The translations under genes and the position numbers were made by a program. A stretch of DNA of 64,000 nt from Epinephelus fuscoguttatus. Taxonomy: Eukaryota > Chordata > Actinopteri > Perciformes > Serranidae. The DNA lies in contig NC_064754.1 of NCBI RefSeq assembly GCF_011397635.1, positions 28,748,543 through 28,812,542 of the forward strand, given 5' to 3'. The notes beneath the pieces were generated by a model. That model searched no databases. It was given only the letters and a program-made list of their open reading frames with translations, and was not told the DNA's origin. Positions 12,401 through 22,940 of this stretch are shown here, piece after piece. Every line of letters begins with the position of its first letter. Position 1 is the first letter of the stretch.

Positions 12401-15400
12401 GCATAACCAGTGTGGCTGCAGCTATTGCTCGGCAAAATTCTTAGCCATGATCATTGGATTATCAGAGTAAGGAAAGGGTGGCTGTGTTTGAATTATCATA
12501 AGATGTCTTAGGCCATGTTTCAAAGTTAACTGGTGATGTAAAAATACAGCTTCACAGGACCTCCTGTGCTGTGGCTTCCTGCAGTTAAATAAATGTGATG
12601 CAGTGATTTAGAGCAGTACATACATTGTTGACAGGAGCTATGATTCTAATGTTCACCTGCAGATAAGGACAGATGTTGGACTTTTTCTAATGTTATCCCA
12701 TATACTTGTTAACACAGAGAAGACAAATTACAGAACAAGTACAAGCAGTGTTGATGATGAGCATCCAAATGCAGAGCAGCTGCAGTTCCAGTCCAACCTG
12801 CTTGGCTTAATAGCAGCAGCAGTTAAGTCATGCAGATATGCTCATGTTCACCATCTATGGGTGAGAAAAGTGATTGAAAGATGTCATAGACGTTGTTTAA
12901 AATAACAGGGAAATATTTAAAGTTGTTTTTAAAATTAAATTAAAAAAAAATATTTATCCCTTGGATAGTCATACAATCTTCTCAGTTTGAACTAAAAACT
13001 CACATATACAGAAAGAAAAAAGCAGCTGTGAAAATAAATAAACCGCAGGTGTAACACACACTGCCTGCAGGTGGTGACATCAACATGTCCACATCTAAAC
13101 CGCTGCTGCCATTTCCTTCCTTTCCTATATGTGACAGGGTTAGTGTGTGTAGTGTTGGTGTTACCATGAACAGACCAACCAGGGCTTTTGAAGCCAGTTT
13201 GACATAGTGGCCAAACCGTGGTATTACAACTTCATGACCATCACGTGATGCCATTAGGGTCAAAAGAGTTGAAAGCGACATCTATAAATCTGTGGATACA
13301 TTTTTTGGCATCACAACCCCTGGAAAATGACTTGATTCACTATCAGGATTTGATCCATCTGGTCCGATAACATTTTGAAAGTCTAGAAGAGCTGCATTTT
13401 ATCTTCATTCAAGTTAGGGTGGGACTAAACCAGAAGTTAGCTGCTCAGCTGCCATAATTCTCCAGTGATCTTGCTCTATGGCCCCAGCAGTGCAGAAACA
13501 AAGTGGAAGATCAACGGAATTTTACACACAGAAGTCAAATTTTTAGGCTTCACGCACCACTGGGCAACTTTAATAGGAATGTACGGGGCCACACCTCATT
13601 AAACAGACCGATCTGCATCTTGTTCAATGTGAGGGAGTGCGTCTAAGTTTTTGATTGGATTACGAGTCAGTTTCATTAAGTGTTGAGCGCCGAACAGAAC
13701 AGAACAGAACAAGGTTTTTGTAACAAACAAATTAGGACTAATAACAGAAGAATGTGGTTGGTCTGTAATGGGTTGGGATAAATCTCCAAACTCATTTTCT
13801 AAGCATTAAATAGCTTTGCTTTCCCACACAGGGAAGAAGCGCCCTGGCAGAAAGATGATTCGTGTTCCAATAGAAATACCTCCTGAGCTCCTGAAGAAGC
13901 CCAAAGAGAAGATGGAGTACCACTGCTCAGTGTGTGGCAAAGAGTTCCCTCACGCCTACAAACTTGAGAGGCACGAGCTGATCCACACAGGAGAGAAACC
14001 CTACTGCTGCTCCATCTGTGGTCGAGGTTTCAACCAAAAGGGGAATCTCAAAACGCACTACAAAGTCCACTTAGGTGAGAGCTGTAACATCACAACTGAA
14101 TCATTACAGTTATCTCTAAGAATATTTGCCATTGTTGTCAGTTTATATATGTAATGTAAATTTACACAACAAATTCAGATTTTTTTTATTTAACATTACT
14201 GAAGATTCTGTTCCAAATAGCAAACAAGTTATCTTCTGTTTGGTATTTTGTATGGATGGCCTGTATTATTTTGTATCCAGGAGTGCCTTTATCCAAAACT
14301 TTGAGTCAGTATTTACAATAAACATCCCATGAACATCAATGATTCATCAGTCTCTGAGGCCCTAAATCAAACCTCATGTTGTCAGCTGAATATTGACATT
14401 TTTCCTGCTGCATCATTGTACACAGAGCAACACAGGATAACCAGCCTGGCAGTCTACGAAGTTTTTCAATCTCGTCTTGTCTCCAAACTTACAGTGCCCT
14501 CCAAAAGTATTGGAACAGTGAGTCCAATTCGTTTACTTTTGTTGTAGACTGAAAACATTTGGGTTTGACATCAAAAGATGAATATGAGACAAGAGATCAA
14601 CATTTCAGCTTTTATTTCCAGGTATTTACATCTGCATCTGATACACAACTTAGAAGATAGCATTATTTGTAATGGAACACAAAATTTTTAGGTGAGCAAA
14701 AGTATTGGAACATATAAACTTAAAATAGATTAAATTTAATGAGACTTAATATTTAGTTGCAAATCCTTTGCTTTCAATAACTGCATCAAGCCTGTGACCC
14801 ATTGACATCACCAAACTTTTGCATTCTTCTTTTGTGATGCTTTTCCAGGCTTTCACCACAGCCTCTTTCAGTTGTTGTTTGTTTTGGGGGGTTACTCCCT
14901 TCAGTCTCCTCTTCAGCAGGTAAAATGCATGCTCTATTGGGTTTAAGTCTGGAGACTGACTTGGCCAGTCTAAAACCTTCCACTTCTTGCCCCTGATGAA
15001 CTCCTTTGTTGTTTTGGCAGTGTGTTTTGGGTCGTTATCTTGCTGCATGATGAAGGATCTCCCAATCAGTTTGGTTGCATCTTTCTTTAAATTAGCAGAC
15101 AAAATGTTTCTGTAGACTTCTGAGTTCATTTTGCTGCTGCCATCATGTGTTACATCATCAATGAAGATGAAAGAGCCTGTCCCAGAAGAAGCCATGCAAG
15201 CCCAAGCCATGACATTACCTCCACCGTGTTTCACAGATGAGCTTGTATGTTTGGGATCATGAGCAGATCCTTTCTTTCTCCAAACTTTCACCTTTCCGTC
15301 ACTTTGGAAAAAGTTAATCTTTGTCTCATCAGTCCATAAAACTTTTTCCCAGAATTTTTGAGGCTCATCTCTGTACCTTTTGCCAAATTCCAGCCTGGCC

Positions 15401-18326
15401 TTCCTATTCTTCTTGCTAATGAGTGGTTTGCATCTTCTGGTGTAGCTTCTGTACTTTTGTTCATGAAGTCTTGTGCGAACAGTAGATTGTGATACCTTCA
15501 CTCCTGCCCTCTGGAGGTTGTTGCTGATGTCACTAACAGTTGTTTTAGGGTCTTTCTTTACAGCTCTCACAATGTTTCTGTCATCAACTGCTGATGTTTT
15601 CCTTGGTCTACCTGTTCGACGTCTGTTGCTTAGTACACTAGTGGTTTCTTTCTTCTTCAGGACATTCCAAATGGTTGTACTGGCTATGGCCAATGTTTGT
15701 GCAATGGCTCTGATTGATTGTCCATCTTCTCTCAGATTCACAATTGCTTCTTTTTCACCCATAGACAGCTCTCTGGCTTTCATGTTGGTTCCACCTCTAA
15801 ATGCAGTCTGCACAGGCAAAATCTATCGTACCCAATCTGAAACTGAGCTCAGACATTCAGTGCTATTTATTGTTTGAATAATCAGTGTAACTGGGAGACA
15901 CCTGGGCAACAAAACACACCTGTCAGTGACATGTTCCAATACTTTTGCCCTCATGAAAAATGGGTGGGTTCAAACAAAAGGTGCTATCTTCTAAGTTGTG
16001 TATCAGATCCAGATGTAAATACCTGGAAATAAAAGCTGAAATGTTGATCTCTTGTCCCATATTCATCTTTTGATGTCAAACCCAAATATTTTCAGTCTAC
16101 AACAAAAATAAAGGAATTGGCCTCACTGGCCTCCAATACTTTTGGAGGGCACTGTAACTGTTAATGTTAAGACACACCAAACCTACATCAAAAAAGTGGT
16201 TGAGACGAAGGCTGAATGCCTTTGCACACTGACTCCATTTTTGGATGTGTTTTTTGTAAACCGTCATCTGAAAAAAATCGTTACACACAGAAACCGTGCA
16301 CACTGATTCCGATTCTTTTAATTGTTGTATTCGATGCGAAAATTTGCAAAACATGACAAAATGAAAAGTACACATTTCCTCCATGCCTCTCTCTGCTGGA
16401 GTTACCTATCTGGCTGTCATCACTGCCTCCCTGTCTTTTATTTGGCACCACAGCTGCAAGAAAGGGCGGAGGTGTCCCTCCTTTCTGTCCGCCAGATTAT
16501 CATTATCATCCACCTGAATGTTACTGTCTGACCTGTTAAACGTGAGCTATTTGAGTTATGAAAGGATACTGTGCACCCCGTTCCTCTGTCTTGTCGCAAA
16601 TGTGCACAATGCCGCCACATTTTCTTCACCGATTCTTGGTCAAACATCTCCGAAGGCTTCTGATGATGCAAAAACCCAGGAAATTGAACCTGTTCCAAAA
16701 CTTTTTATGATGGCCGAAAGTTTCGGACTCTGTGGAAACGTGATTGACACAGCGTGAGGTTGTATTTATTTTTAGACGTGTGACAATTTCGGATGAAAAA
16801 CTCGACTCAGTGTGCAAAGGCATTGACTGTTGCGTCACCTGTGTCATGGCCAAAAAGTTGCACATGAACACACCACAAAGACCACAGCCAGTGGCCAACT
16901 AGCACATATATACTGTGCCTGCATGAGAGGAAGCAACTCTCCATACCAGCAGGTGGCGGTAGTCTGTATTCGTCATTAAATACGGGAAAAAGGAAGACCG
17001 ACAGGATGCACTGAAGACGCTAGTTAGCCAAATAGCACATTAACACAGTCGGATGTTTAAAGAACAAAGGATAGTTCCCGAGTGCGAGCAAATAATAACA
17101 CAATTTCTCCTAAAGAGTTCATTAGCTAAAAAAACAATCTTATCACTTAGCTGTTTGTTTGCTTTCCTCACTTCCATTTCTCTTCACATGCACTGAGTTG
17201 AATTGCCAATCAGATTGCCTACAGCACGTAACACGTGACTTAAACTAGGGCGACAGGCGCTCGCCAACAGCTCGATATTGACCAACAGTTTACCGTCCAT
17301 TTGGTGTGCTCGGGCCCTCAGGATGATTGAAAAGGAAGGCAGAGCAATGTATATTATATTTTAAGAATAGGCCCAAGACTGGAAACTTTTGGGAGAAAAA
17401 TCTGGGAAATGCAGAATTGATTTTAGTACAGTAATGTCTACCTGGCTCATTGTAAGCCAGAAGTGAAGTAAGACTAAGTCCTTAACAGTGCAAAGATTGT
17501 TATACTTGAAGAGTAAAACATGTATTTGTCATTTTGTGAAGGTCGTAAGGGTGCTGTGGATTTTGACGATGAGGTGAACCCCATAGCATCAGAACTCTCC
17601 GAATACTTGAAGTCTCTGCCGGGGGAGTCCAGGATCAGATCATCCCTCCGTTGCCTGGAATGTGGAAAAGAATGTGAGAGTCACTCAGCTTTACAAGCAC
17701 ATCATATCACGACACACACAGAAACAGCTGGTGAACCAGACGCAGTCGAGCACAGCGCATCGCAGCTTCTCTTCTGCCGCCGCTGTGGCATTCAGTTCAA
17801 CGAGAAAGAAAAGCTGGAAGAACATATGAAAACCCACATCAAGGAGAAGCCCTACTCCTGTCCCGACTGTGGCAAGAAGTTCATCAACGAGAGCTACATC
17901 CAAGTTCACCAGCGCATCCACACTGGGGAGAAACCATTCCTCTGCTCCCAGTGCGGCAGAGGCTTCCACACGGCTTCCTCACTCAAGCTGCATGAGATGC
18001 AGCACTCCGGGGAGAGGCCCTTCGCATGCACCATCTGTGGGAAGACGTTTCGGATAAACTCGTACCTAACAGCACATTACCAGACCCACATCAAAGACAG
18101 ACCTTTCATTTGTAGTGTCTGTGGGAAAGGCTACTCCAGAGCTGAGGAACTGAAGGTGCACCACAGGCTTCACACAGGAGAGAGACCCTATGAGTGTGGA
18201 GAGTGTGGGAAGAGCTTCATTTACCGCCAGGGTCTGCGGCAGCATCAGCGCACACATGCTGGAAGACGCATCGGGCCAACCAGACAGCTCGGTAGACCGA
18301 AGCAACAGGCCAGGCTGGACATCTAA
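3438..18326 (+). CDS. ZNF gene 1: multi-exon C2H2 zinc-finger protein
   Basis: Predicted nuclear DNA-binding protein. Coding exons, all with AG/GT borders and matching phase: 3438-3612, 3722-4188, 6669-6876, 7287-7339, 8806-8971, 9059-9151, 9270-9344, 9441-9527, 12293-12370, 13832-14074, 17542-18326. Together they give 2430 nt, 809 residues plus stop; the true start lies upstream, or translation begins at the ATG at 6711. The N-terminal half is acidic: an IIKEEEEG motif, a run of 15 Glu, then GGLINSDGE as in ZNF gene 5. Five small phase-1 segments each start with a basic cluster ([38 protein letters not shown]). Exon 13832 holds two C2H2 fingers; the last exon holds seven and ends in a QLGRPKQQ tail. 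Two Tc1 elements sit in introns. The fingers are certain, while the joining of the early exons is inferred. Confidence 0.78.
5056..5610. mobile_element. Non-autonomous DNA element with about 75 bp terminal inverted repeats
   Basis: The left end (GGTAAGACCATTGTGATGAC and on) reappears in inverted form at the right end (GTCATCGGGATGGTCTTACC). The match runs through the TGTATCAGTCTGGACTCG block, about 75 bp with scattered mismatches. The interior has no transposase. A MITE inside a ZNF gene 1 intron is the simplest reading; superfamily not assigned. Confidence 0.6.
6016..6051. repeat. Perfect 14 bp inverted repeat (hairpin)
   Basis: AAGTTTCAGATGGA (6016-6029) is followed by an 8-base loop and its exact complement TCCATCTGAAACTT (6038-6051). 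It lies in an intron of ZNF gene 1, and no gene or protein-binding site is obvious. Confidence 0.7.
8320..8565 (+). mobile_element. LINE fragment (reverse transcriptase C-terminal region)
   Basis: Conceptual translation gives the familiar [25 protein letters not shown] and ITYKALHN blocks found near the C-terminus of L2/CR1-type LINE reverse transcriptases. It is a short truncated remnant in an intron of ZNF gene 1, upstream of exon 8806-8971. Confidence 0.65.
9978..10005. repeat. (AT)n microsatellite at Tc1 insertion site
   Basis: A run of about 12 AT units ends at the TA dinucleotide that is the left target site of the Tc1 element starting at 10006. A few TA-rich bases follow the right end as well. 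Confidence 0.8.
10006..11629 (-). mobile_element. Tc1/mariner transposon, degenerate copy with long inverted repeats
   Basis: The element begins CAGTACAGGCCAAAAGTTTG and ends with the inverted counterpart, flanked by TA on both sides. The inverted repeats are unusually long, about 270 bp (10006-10278 and 11358-11629), and nearly identical. The right arm therefore repeats the last roughly 40 codons of the transposase (containing [15 protein letters not shown]). Between them the minus strand carries a Tc1 transposase: the N-terminal HTH and GRPR hook, a middle part with [13 protein letters not shown], and a C-terminal part with QQDNDPKH and [11 protein letters not shown]. These parts lie in three frames, so this copy has at least two frameshifts and is not functional. 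It lies in the intron between exons 9441-9527 and 12293-12370 of ZNF gene 1. Confidence 0.93.
10169..11235 (-). pseudogene. Frameshifted Tc1 transposase
   Basis: Coding remnants run on the minus strand from the [12 protein letters not shown] start region to the stop at 10169. The DNA-binding part, the first catalytic Asp region (SDESKFEIF) and the second Asp/Glu region ([17 protein letters not shown]) are all present. The frame changes around 10950 and again around 10600. The peptide is otherwise well preserved, so the insertion is probably fairly recent. The extreme C-terminus lies inside the terminal inverted repeat. Confidence 0.85.
11640..12292. other. Intronic stretch without recognised genes
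   Basis: Non-coding sequence between the Tc1 element and exon 12293-12370 of ZNF gene 1. Fragments with repeat-like words occur (CTCTCGCACCAGCCTTTCC and GTATGCCGTAATACTGTGAT), but no element ends were found. Confidence 0.45.
12371..13831. other. Intron of ZNF gene 1
   Basis: A possible cryptic exon starts at 12718 after a good CACAG acceptor, but its best donor leaves a phase that does not fit the next exon. The main splice 12370 to 13832 is in phase without it. The rest (12900-13800) is non-coding, and an accidental minus-strand frame at 13000-13281 shows no domain. Confidence 0.45.
14492..16154 (-). mobile_element. Tc1/mariner transposon, apparently complete
   Basis: It is flanked by TA (14490-14491 and 16155-16156). 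Ends begin CAGTGCCCTCCAAAAGTATT, and the inverted repeats extend about 170 bp (14492-14663 and 15983-16154) with few mismatches. The single long minus-strand frame inside encodes an uninterrupted Tc1 transposase. The element lies in the last large intron of ZNF gene 1, between the two-finger exon and the seven-finger exon, in antisense orientation to the host gene. Confidence 0.95.
14746..15819 (-). CDS. Tc1-like transposase, intact frame
   Basis: Cut-and-paste transposase of 357 codons. An internal Met at residue 13 ([12 protein letters not shown]) is the more usual Tc1 start, giving 345 residues. In order: paired-like helix-turn-helix region (about 13-130) with a GRPRK AT-hook-like motif at 70-74; then the catalytic core with Asp164 (LWTDE), Asp261 (QQDNDPKH) and Glu296 (DLNPIE). 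The Asp261-Glu296 spacing of 34 residues is the DD34E signature of Tc1. A glycine-rich [10 protein letters not shown] segment lies near 197-206. No stop or frameshift interrupts the frame. Whether the protein is active cannot be told from sequence alone. Confidence 0.93.
   Translation of the reverse strand: MPVQTAFRGGTNMKARELSMGEKEAIVNLREDGQSIRAIAQTLAIASTTIWNVLKKKETTSVLSNRRRTGRPRKTSAVDDRNIVRAVKKDPKTTVSDISNNLQRAGVKVSQSTVRTRLHEQKYRSYTRRCKPLISKKNRKARLEFGKRYRDEPQKFWEKVLWTDETKINFFQSDGKVKVWRKKGSAHDPKHTSSSVKHGGGNVMAWACMASSGTGSFIFIDDVTHDGSSKMNSEVYRNILSANLKKDATKLIGRSFIMQQDNDPKHTAKTTKEFIRGKKWKVLDWPSQSPDLNPIEHAFYLLKRRLKGVTPQNKQQLKEAVVKAWKSITKEECKSLVMSMGHRLDAVIESKGFATKY
16205..16835. repeat. Foldback/MITE-like segment with 21 bp inverted arms
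   Basis: AATGCCTTTGCACACTGACTC at 16215-16235 is matched in inverted orientation, with one mismatch, at 16804-16824. Weaker complementarity continues inward (GGATG blocks and TTTTT tracts). The segment sits directly right of the intact Tc1 copy in the same intron. It has no transposase. Confidence 0.5.
16946..16959 (+). promoter_or_regulatory. CTCF-like motif
   Basis: CCAGCAGGTGGCGG fits the CTCF core consensus CCASYAGRKGGCRS at every position. It lies in an intron of ZNF gene 1. Fish repeats can carry similar words, so binding is not implied. Confidence 0.45.
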
Positions 18327-20690
18327 CAGTTGATCTATTGATGCATTTTTTGTTGTTAACCGTGTTTGAAGATATTACAGTAAATTGCGCTTCTTTCCTG
18401 TTCTTCTTCCTTTCATTCCTCCCACCTACAGCAGAGACGATTACTGTGTCTGAAAATATACGCTACAGAGTCAGCGTGGGTTGCCAAGAATAATGTGGAA
18501 GCTTACTGTGTTGTCTTTCTCGTAATCATGTTTTGTACCCATGTTTCTCTGTTTACTCCTCTCTAGTAGCCCATCTGTACAATTTGAGTGCCTTTGTATC
18601 CTGCATGCCAAATACTAATACTTAATGTTAAAAAAATATGCACAATATCCTTGTTATTTTAAAAATCCATGTTGATGGAATACAGAAATTTTTCAGAAAT
18701 GTGTCTTGTTTTCTTTTCTACATTTGTAGTAAGACCAGCTCTCCCTGATCATCTTAGTGACCCAACTTTGACACCTAGTATTATTATAGTACAACATACT
18801 ATTAAAACTCAGAGATCAATCAGAGATCAGTGCCTGAGTTACTTGTCCCTAAAACGATAGTCTCTCCTAAATCCTCATCCCCTGTAGTCTTGAAAGATGG
18901 ACTGTTGAAAGTTGCTGCGGTCAACTTCAACAACTCCTGCAGCATAATCAAGTCAGTGAAGTTGGTGTTGAAGTGCCTAAATCCTGCATTCTTTCTACAG
19001 GCCAGCAGGGGGCGACTCCACTGGAAGCAGAAAGGATTCAGATTACACAAGTCTATTGGAAATTGGCCCTACTGCTCTTTCAATTTATTACCTAAGTAAA
19101 CATTTTCCTAATCTGATTATGGTCTCTATCGCTGGTTTCAAGTCTTTCCCAATATAGCATGATGTTAATATTGTAAATTATGGTCCCAGTTAAAGTTAAA
19201 TAGACGGTAAAGCAGGGTATGCTTAGGGGCAGGATCAGACAACCTGAGGCTCCCTGTGGCTTTGACAGAAAGTTACCTTGGTAATTAATAATGGTTATTT
19301 TTTTAACATCCAGATTTTTTCATTTGTCATTTTTGTAGGCCTAGAGCGATTATTTCATTCTACTATTGTAAAAATTTGTAGCCTATTCATTGAGTCAAAA
19401 AATGTTTTAAGGTTTTATCAACTAAAATGTGCATCATACGTCTATGACCTGGTGCCTTTTCCTCTAAATTTTACTAAACTTCAGTAGCGGTGGCCTGAAG
19501 TCTCCTTAGCATGGCTAACTGTGGATTCCAAATCCAAAAAAAGGAAAAATCTTGGAGGAAAATAACGGATTTAATGTTGTGTGGACAGATTAATTTGCTT
19601 TCACCACCAATGATGCAAAGTTTAAGTACAAAATAATTATAAATAGCCCACTGCAGAGTAGCCAGTAGCCCCAAATTAAAGTAATTGACCTGAGGATAAT
19701 GCCACCCAATCACCCAAGTGATTACAATTCATCTTGAGTGGGGCATGAATACCTGCACCAAATGCCATAGCAATGCATCCAACCCTTGTCAAGATATTTC
19801 ACTCAAGACCACAGATATTAACTTCGTGGTAGCACTGGAGGAAAAGTCAGAGGATCACCAAAGTCAGCAGGCATATTCCTCTGATGGTTGTTGATTGAAC
19901 TTCACACCACAAGCAAGACTAAAAACACTGCAGACCAATAAACACCTTTAATGTTGACCCATTCTGTAACTCTCTTTTCCTGGGTTGTACCTTAAATCAT
20001 ATTGATGAATGCTCATTTAGACCTATTCGTAATGTTAATGGGCTTATTTAGACTTAATAGGCTGTTACCGTTCTTCAAATATGTGGCTCCAGACAGATTT
20101 TTTTTCTTTCTTTTTTTGGCCAATAATGGCTCTTCAAACATAAAGGTTGCTGACCACTGATTTAGGGTGTTTCTACCTTGTAATTGACAAGTCAATATCA
20201 CGGCAGACTCGAAATCCATTGTTTGTTGGCCCGATGACAATCCTCTGAGTGCAGCAGCCAATATTTTAGGAAATCTGTTCAAGCAGACAGATATCCAGGC
20301 CAAGATCTCCTCTTCTGAGCACTGGTCAGATATCTGATATCTGCATTTGAATGCAGATAAATTAGAAGAAGCTAATAAAGTTAAATCATCATCATCAGAC
20401 AGCAGCTGATGGGTTCTGGCTCTCTACACAGATTGTTTAAGCACTGCTCAAAAATGATTCGTCAACACTACTTGGACTACAAACTACAAATGGACACCAG
20501 AACGCTTCTGATACAAAATCCTGTCCCACGCCTACAGATTCTACATACATATAGATATTACTACCACAGCAACCTGTCAATCGGAAGACGCAGAGCCATG
20601 TGTATCGAAACAAGATGGCAACAACCAAGACCTGAGGCTCCAAAGCGTTAGTCCACAAACCAATGGGTAATGTCAAAGAGGCTTTTGTGG
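18327..20690. other. 3' flank of ZNF gene 1 and intergenic DNA
   Basis: Presumed 3' untranslated region follows the stop at 18326; an ATTAAA lies at 18801-18806. A CTCF-like core, CCAGCAGGGGGCG, lies at 19002-19014. About 19735-19910 resembles a dispersed fish repeat (ATGCCATAGCAATGCATCC and neighbours). No gene was recognised. Confidence 0.45.
19002..19014 (+). promoter_or_regulatory. CTCF-like motif
   Basis: CCAGCAGGGGGCG matches the canonical CTCF core. It lies about 0.7 kb downstream of the ZNF gene 1 stop, before the repeat-rich boundary leading to the minus-strand THAP gene. Motif only, no occupancy evidence. Confidence 0.45.
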
Positions 20691-20699
20691 TGAGCCTTA

Positions 20700-21413
20700 A
20701 TAAAATGGGTAATCCATGCTTTTATAACCTCACGTCTGGACTACTGTAACTCGCTTTATGTCGGTATTGACCAGTCACTGCTACACCATCTACAGCTTGT
20801 CCAGAATGCAGCAGCCCGCCTCCTCACTGGAAAGCGTAAATGCAAACACATCACACCAATCTTGGCCTCGCTCCACTGGCTTCCAGTGCATTTTAGAAGA
20901 AGATTTTATTGATTGTTTTTAAAGCCCTAAATGGGCTGGCACCCCATTATTTAACCGAACTCCTGCACTTTCATGCTCCCTCCAGAGCCTTGAGATCGGC
21001 CAGTCAGCTATTATTGGCTACTCCTAGGACGAGGCTGAAGACCAGACGTGACAGAGCCTTTGGGGCGGCTGCCCCTAGGCTCTGGAATAGCCTGCCCCTG
21101 CGCATTAGGTCTGCCCAGACCCTAGAGGTTTTTAAGTCTTTTCTTAAAACCCACTTCTTCTCTCAGGCTTTTAACTCAGGTTGAGCTGGACACCCAAACA
21201 TTTTATCTTATTTTTATCTTATTTTATAACTCTTGTATTTTATTTTATTGTATTGTATTTTATGTATCTTATGGTTGTTACTGTGGTGTACTATTGGGTG
21301 CCTCATTGTATTTGCTTGTTTATTTCTATGGACCTGTTCAGCACTTTGGTCAACCATGGTTGTTTTAAATGTGCTTTATAAATAAAGTTTGAGTTGAGTT
21401 GAGTTGAGTTGAG
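20700..21413 (+). mobile_element. 5'-truncated LINE (L2-like) with GAGTT tail
   Basis: Translation gives the reverse transcriptase C-terminal blocks SRLDYCNSLY, LLHHLQLVQNAAARLLTG, HITPILASLHWLPV, LKALNGLAPHYL and DRAFGAAAPRLWNSLPLRIR, with an FKSFLKTHFFSQAF ending. After the stop, a T-rich 3' region leads to AATAAAG and a (GAGTT)n tail at about 21388-21413. This is the usual 3' structure of a fish L2-type LINE. Only the last part of ORF2 remains, and one break in the frame occurs near 20900. Confidence 0.85.
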
Positions 21414-21525
21414 AAATGTAGTTACGACGGGCCTCCATGCACGCTATCGTGCACATATCATCTCTTCACATGATCAAACAGAGGCATGACATTTGACAAC
21501 ATCGACACACATTTTAGAGCAATCA

Positions 21526-21572
21526 TTATATATATATATATATATATATATATTTAAATATATATATTTAAA

Positions 21573-21605
<33 letters not shown>

Positions 21606-21619
21606 TTAAATATATATAT

Positions 21620-21650
<31 letters not shown>

Positions 21651-21653
21651 TAT
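21526..21653. repeat. (AT)n tract with nested TTTAAA palindromes
   Basis: About 128 bp consist almost wholly of AT steps, with the block TATTTAAATATATATATTTA present twice (about 21551 and 21603). It can fold on itself. It follows the LINE tail by about 110 bp. Confidence 0.8.
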
Positions 21654-22788
21654 CTGTATATGACAAAAAATACTTAAGACATCAGAAAGTATTCATTTAA
21701 TAATTTCAATTGTTTATTTCTAGTTGTAGAAATGTTGAATATGCATATGACTTTTTTGTTAACAAAAAAAAACAAGGGATGATGGGGTAACCTTTTTCTT
21801 AGGCATATACAGCAAATGGCACCATTTTTGATTTAATGAGAAATCATCTTTTAACACAAGCATATTTCTAAGGTGACAGTCTCTCTCATCAGGGCCCATT
21901 CTCCACCCAACATGTTACTAGAGGGCCCTTCTCTCTAAAGGCCCTGCTTTAAGTTATATATAGTGTCCTTGCTGACAGTTAAGAGCAAGCCGGTAACTCC
22001 GAACCACCTTTACAATCAAAACTGAGGTAGGATGTTTCACAACAGTCAGTTTTTATTTTGTACTTACTTATATTTTATCATAAGTGTCATTTATCTACAG
22101 AGCTGTAACAACTGTATATTAGATGACTGACTAAAGTGTCTATTTTTAACTCTAACTGTTAAGGTGCACTTGTAAAAAACTGTGCAAGAATGCTCAGCAC
22201 AGTTGAAAATGTCTGATGCAAAGAAATACAACAGTTAGCTAACATTATGGAGCTTCTTACCTTGAAGCACAAACAGCAGCTTGAGTTGGAAAATATAACC
22301 AAAAGTATCCTGATTAAAATCTAGCTGTCACCACCTTTGCAATTTAAAACCAGATGTACTTTGATTCTTGACTGTAGCAGTTTCAGTACATCAGATTTGG
22401 GTTTTACAGATTTCTGCTGTATACAGTACAAAGTCATAAAAATTACTAGTGCTTTAAAATGTTTTCACCATCTGTTTAGTGTGACCAGTAGGCAAAATTT
22501 CAGCTACACTTTATAATCACCTCCTGGCTGCAATTATCAATATGTTTATGTTTGACAGTGACACACATGTTGCCTCCTGGACCAATATTTGTCCAGGAAC
22601 CAGGTCCTAGTCCCTCCTACACGCTTGGTACAACCATACAGGCATAGAGCTACACTGTTTGAAGCCCTTCACCCCGCAGAACATCAAACATTGACAGAGC
22701 TGACTTTTGACCTTTGAGGTGTATAACAGAGGAATAGTACATGTAACAAGATACAACTGAGTAAAATAAAATCAAAACACTAAGATTT
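21654..22788. other. Gene-poor stretch downstream of the THAP gene
   Basis: No exon or mobile element end was recognised. The sequence is AT-rich with a few repeat-like phrases. On the minus strand it is the 3' flank of the THAP/transposase gene. Confidence 0.45.
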
Positions 22789-22794
22789 TATTAT
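22789..22794 (-). promoter_or_regulatory. Polyadenylation signal of the THAP/transposase gene
   Basis: TTTATT on the plus strand is AATAAA on the minus strand, about 147 bp past the stop codon at 22941-22943, a normal distance. Confidence 0.5.
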
Positions 22795-22940
22795 ACCGCA
22801 GGACCCAAAGAACCACTAAGGAAATAAGACTGAAATATTTTTCTCAAAATAACATACCTTTTAGCAAATGTAAAAAAGAAATGATACAAAAAACAAAACT
22901 TTTGTAAAGATGCAGTGTGCAGTCCTCTCCATACAGGGCT

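Noticed and set aside
12718-12860. Possible extra exon in ZNF gene 1 with a good CACAG acceptor
   Set aside because: Its best donor leaves phase 0 while the next exon needs phase 1; the splice without it is already in phase. A 21 nt version fits phase but is too short to support.
13000-13281. 93-codon minus-strand open frame
   Set aside because: Starts and ends in non-coding intron sequence with no domain and no splice context.
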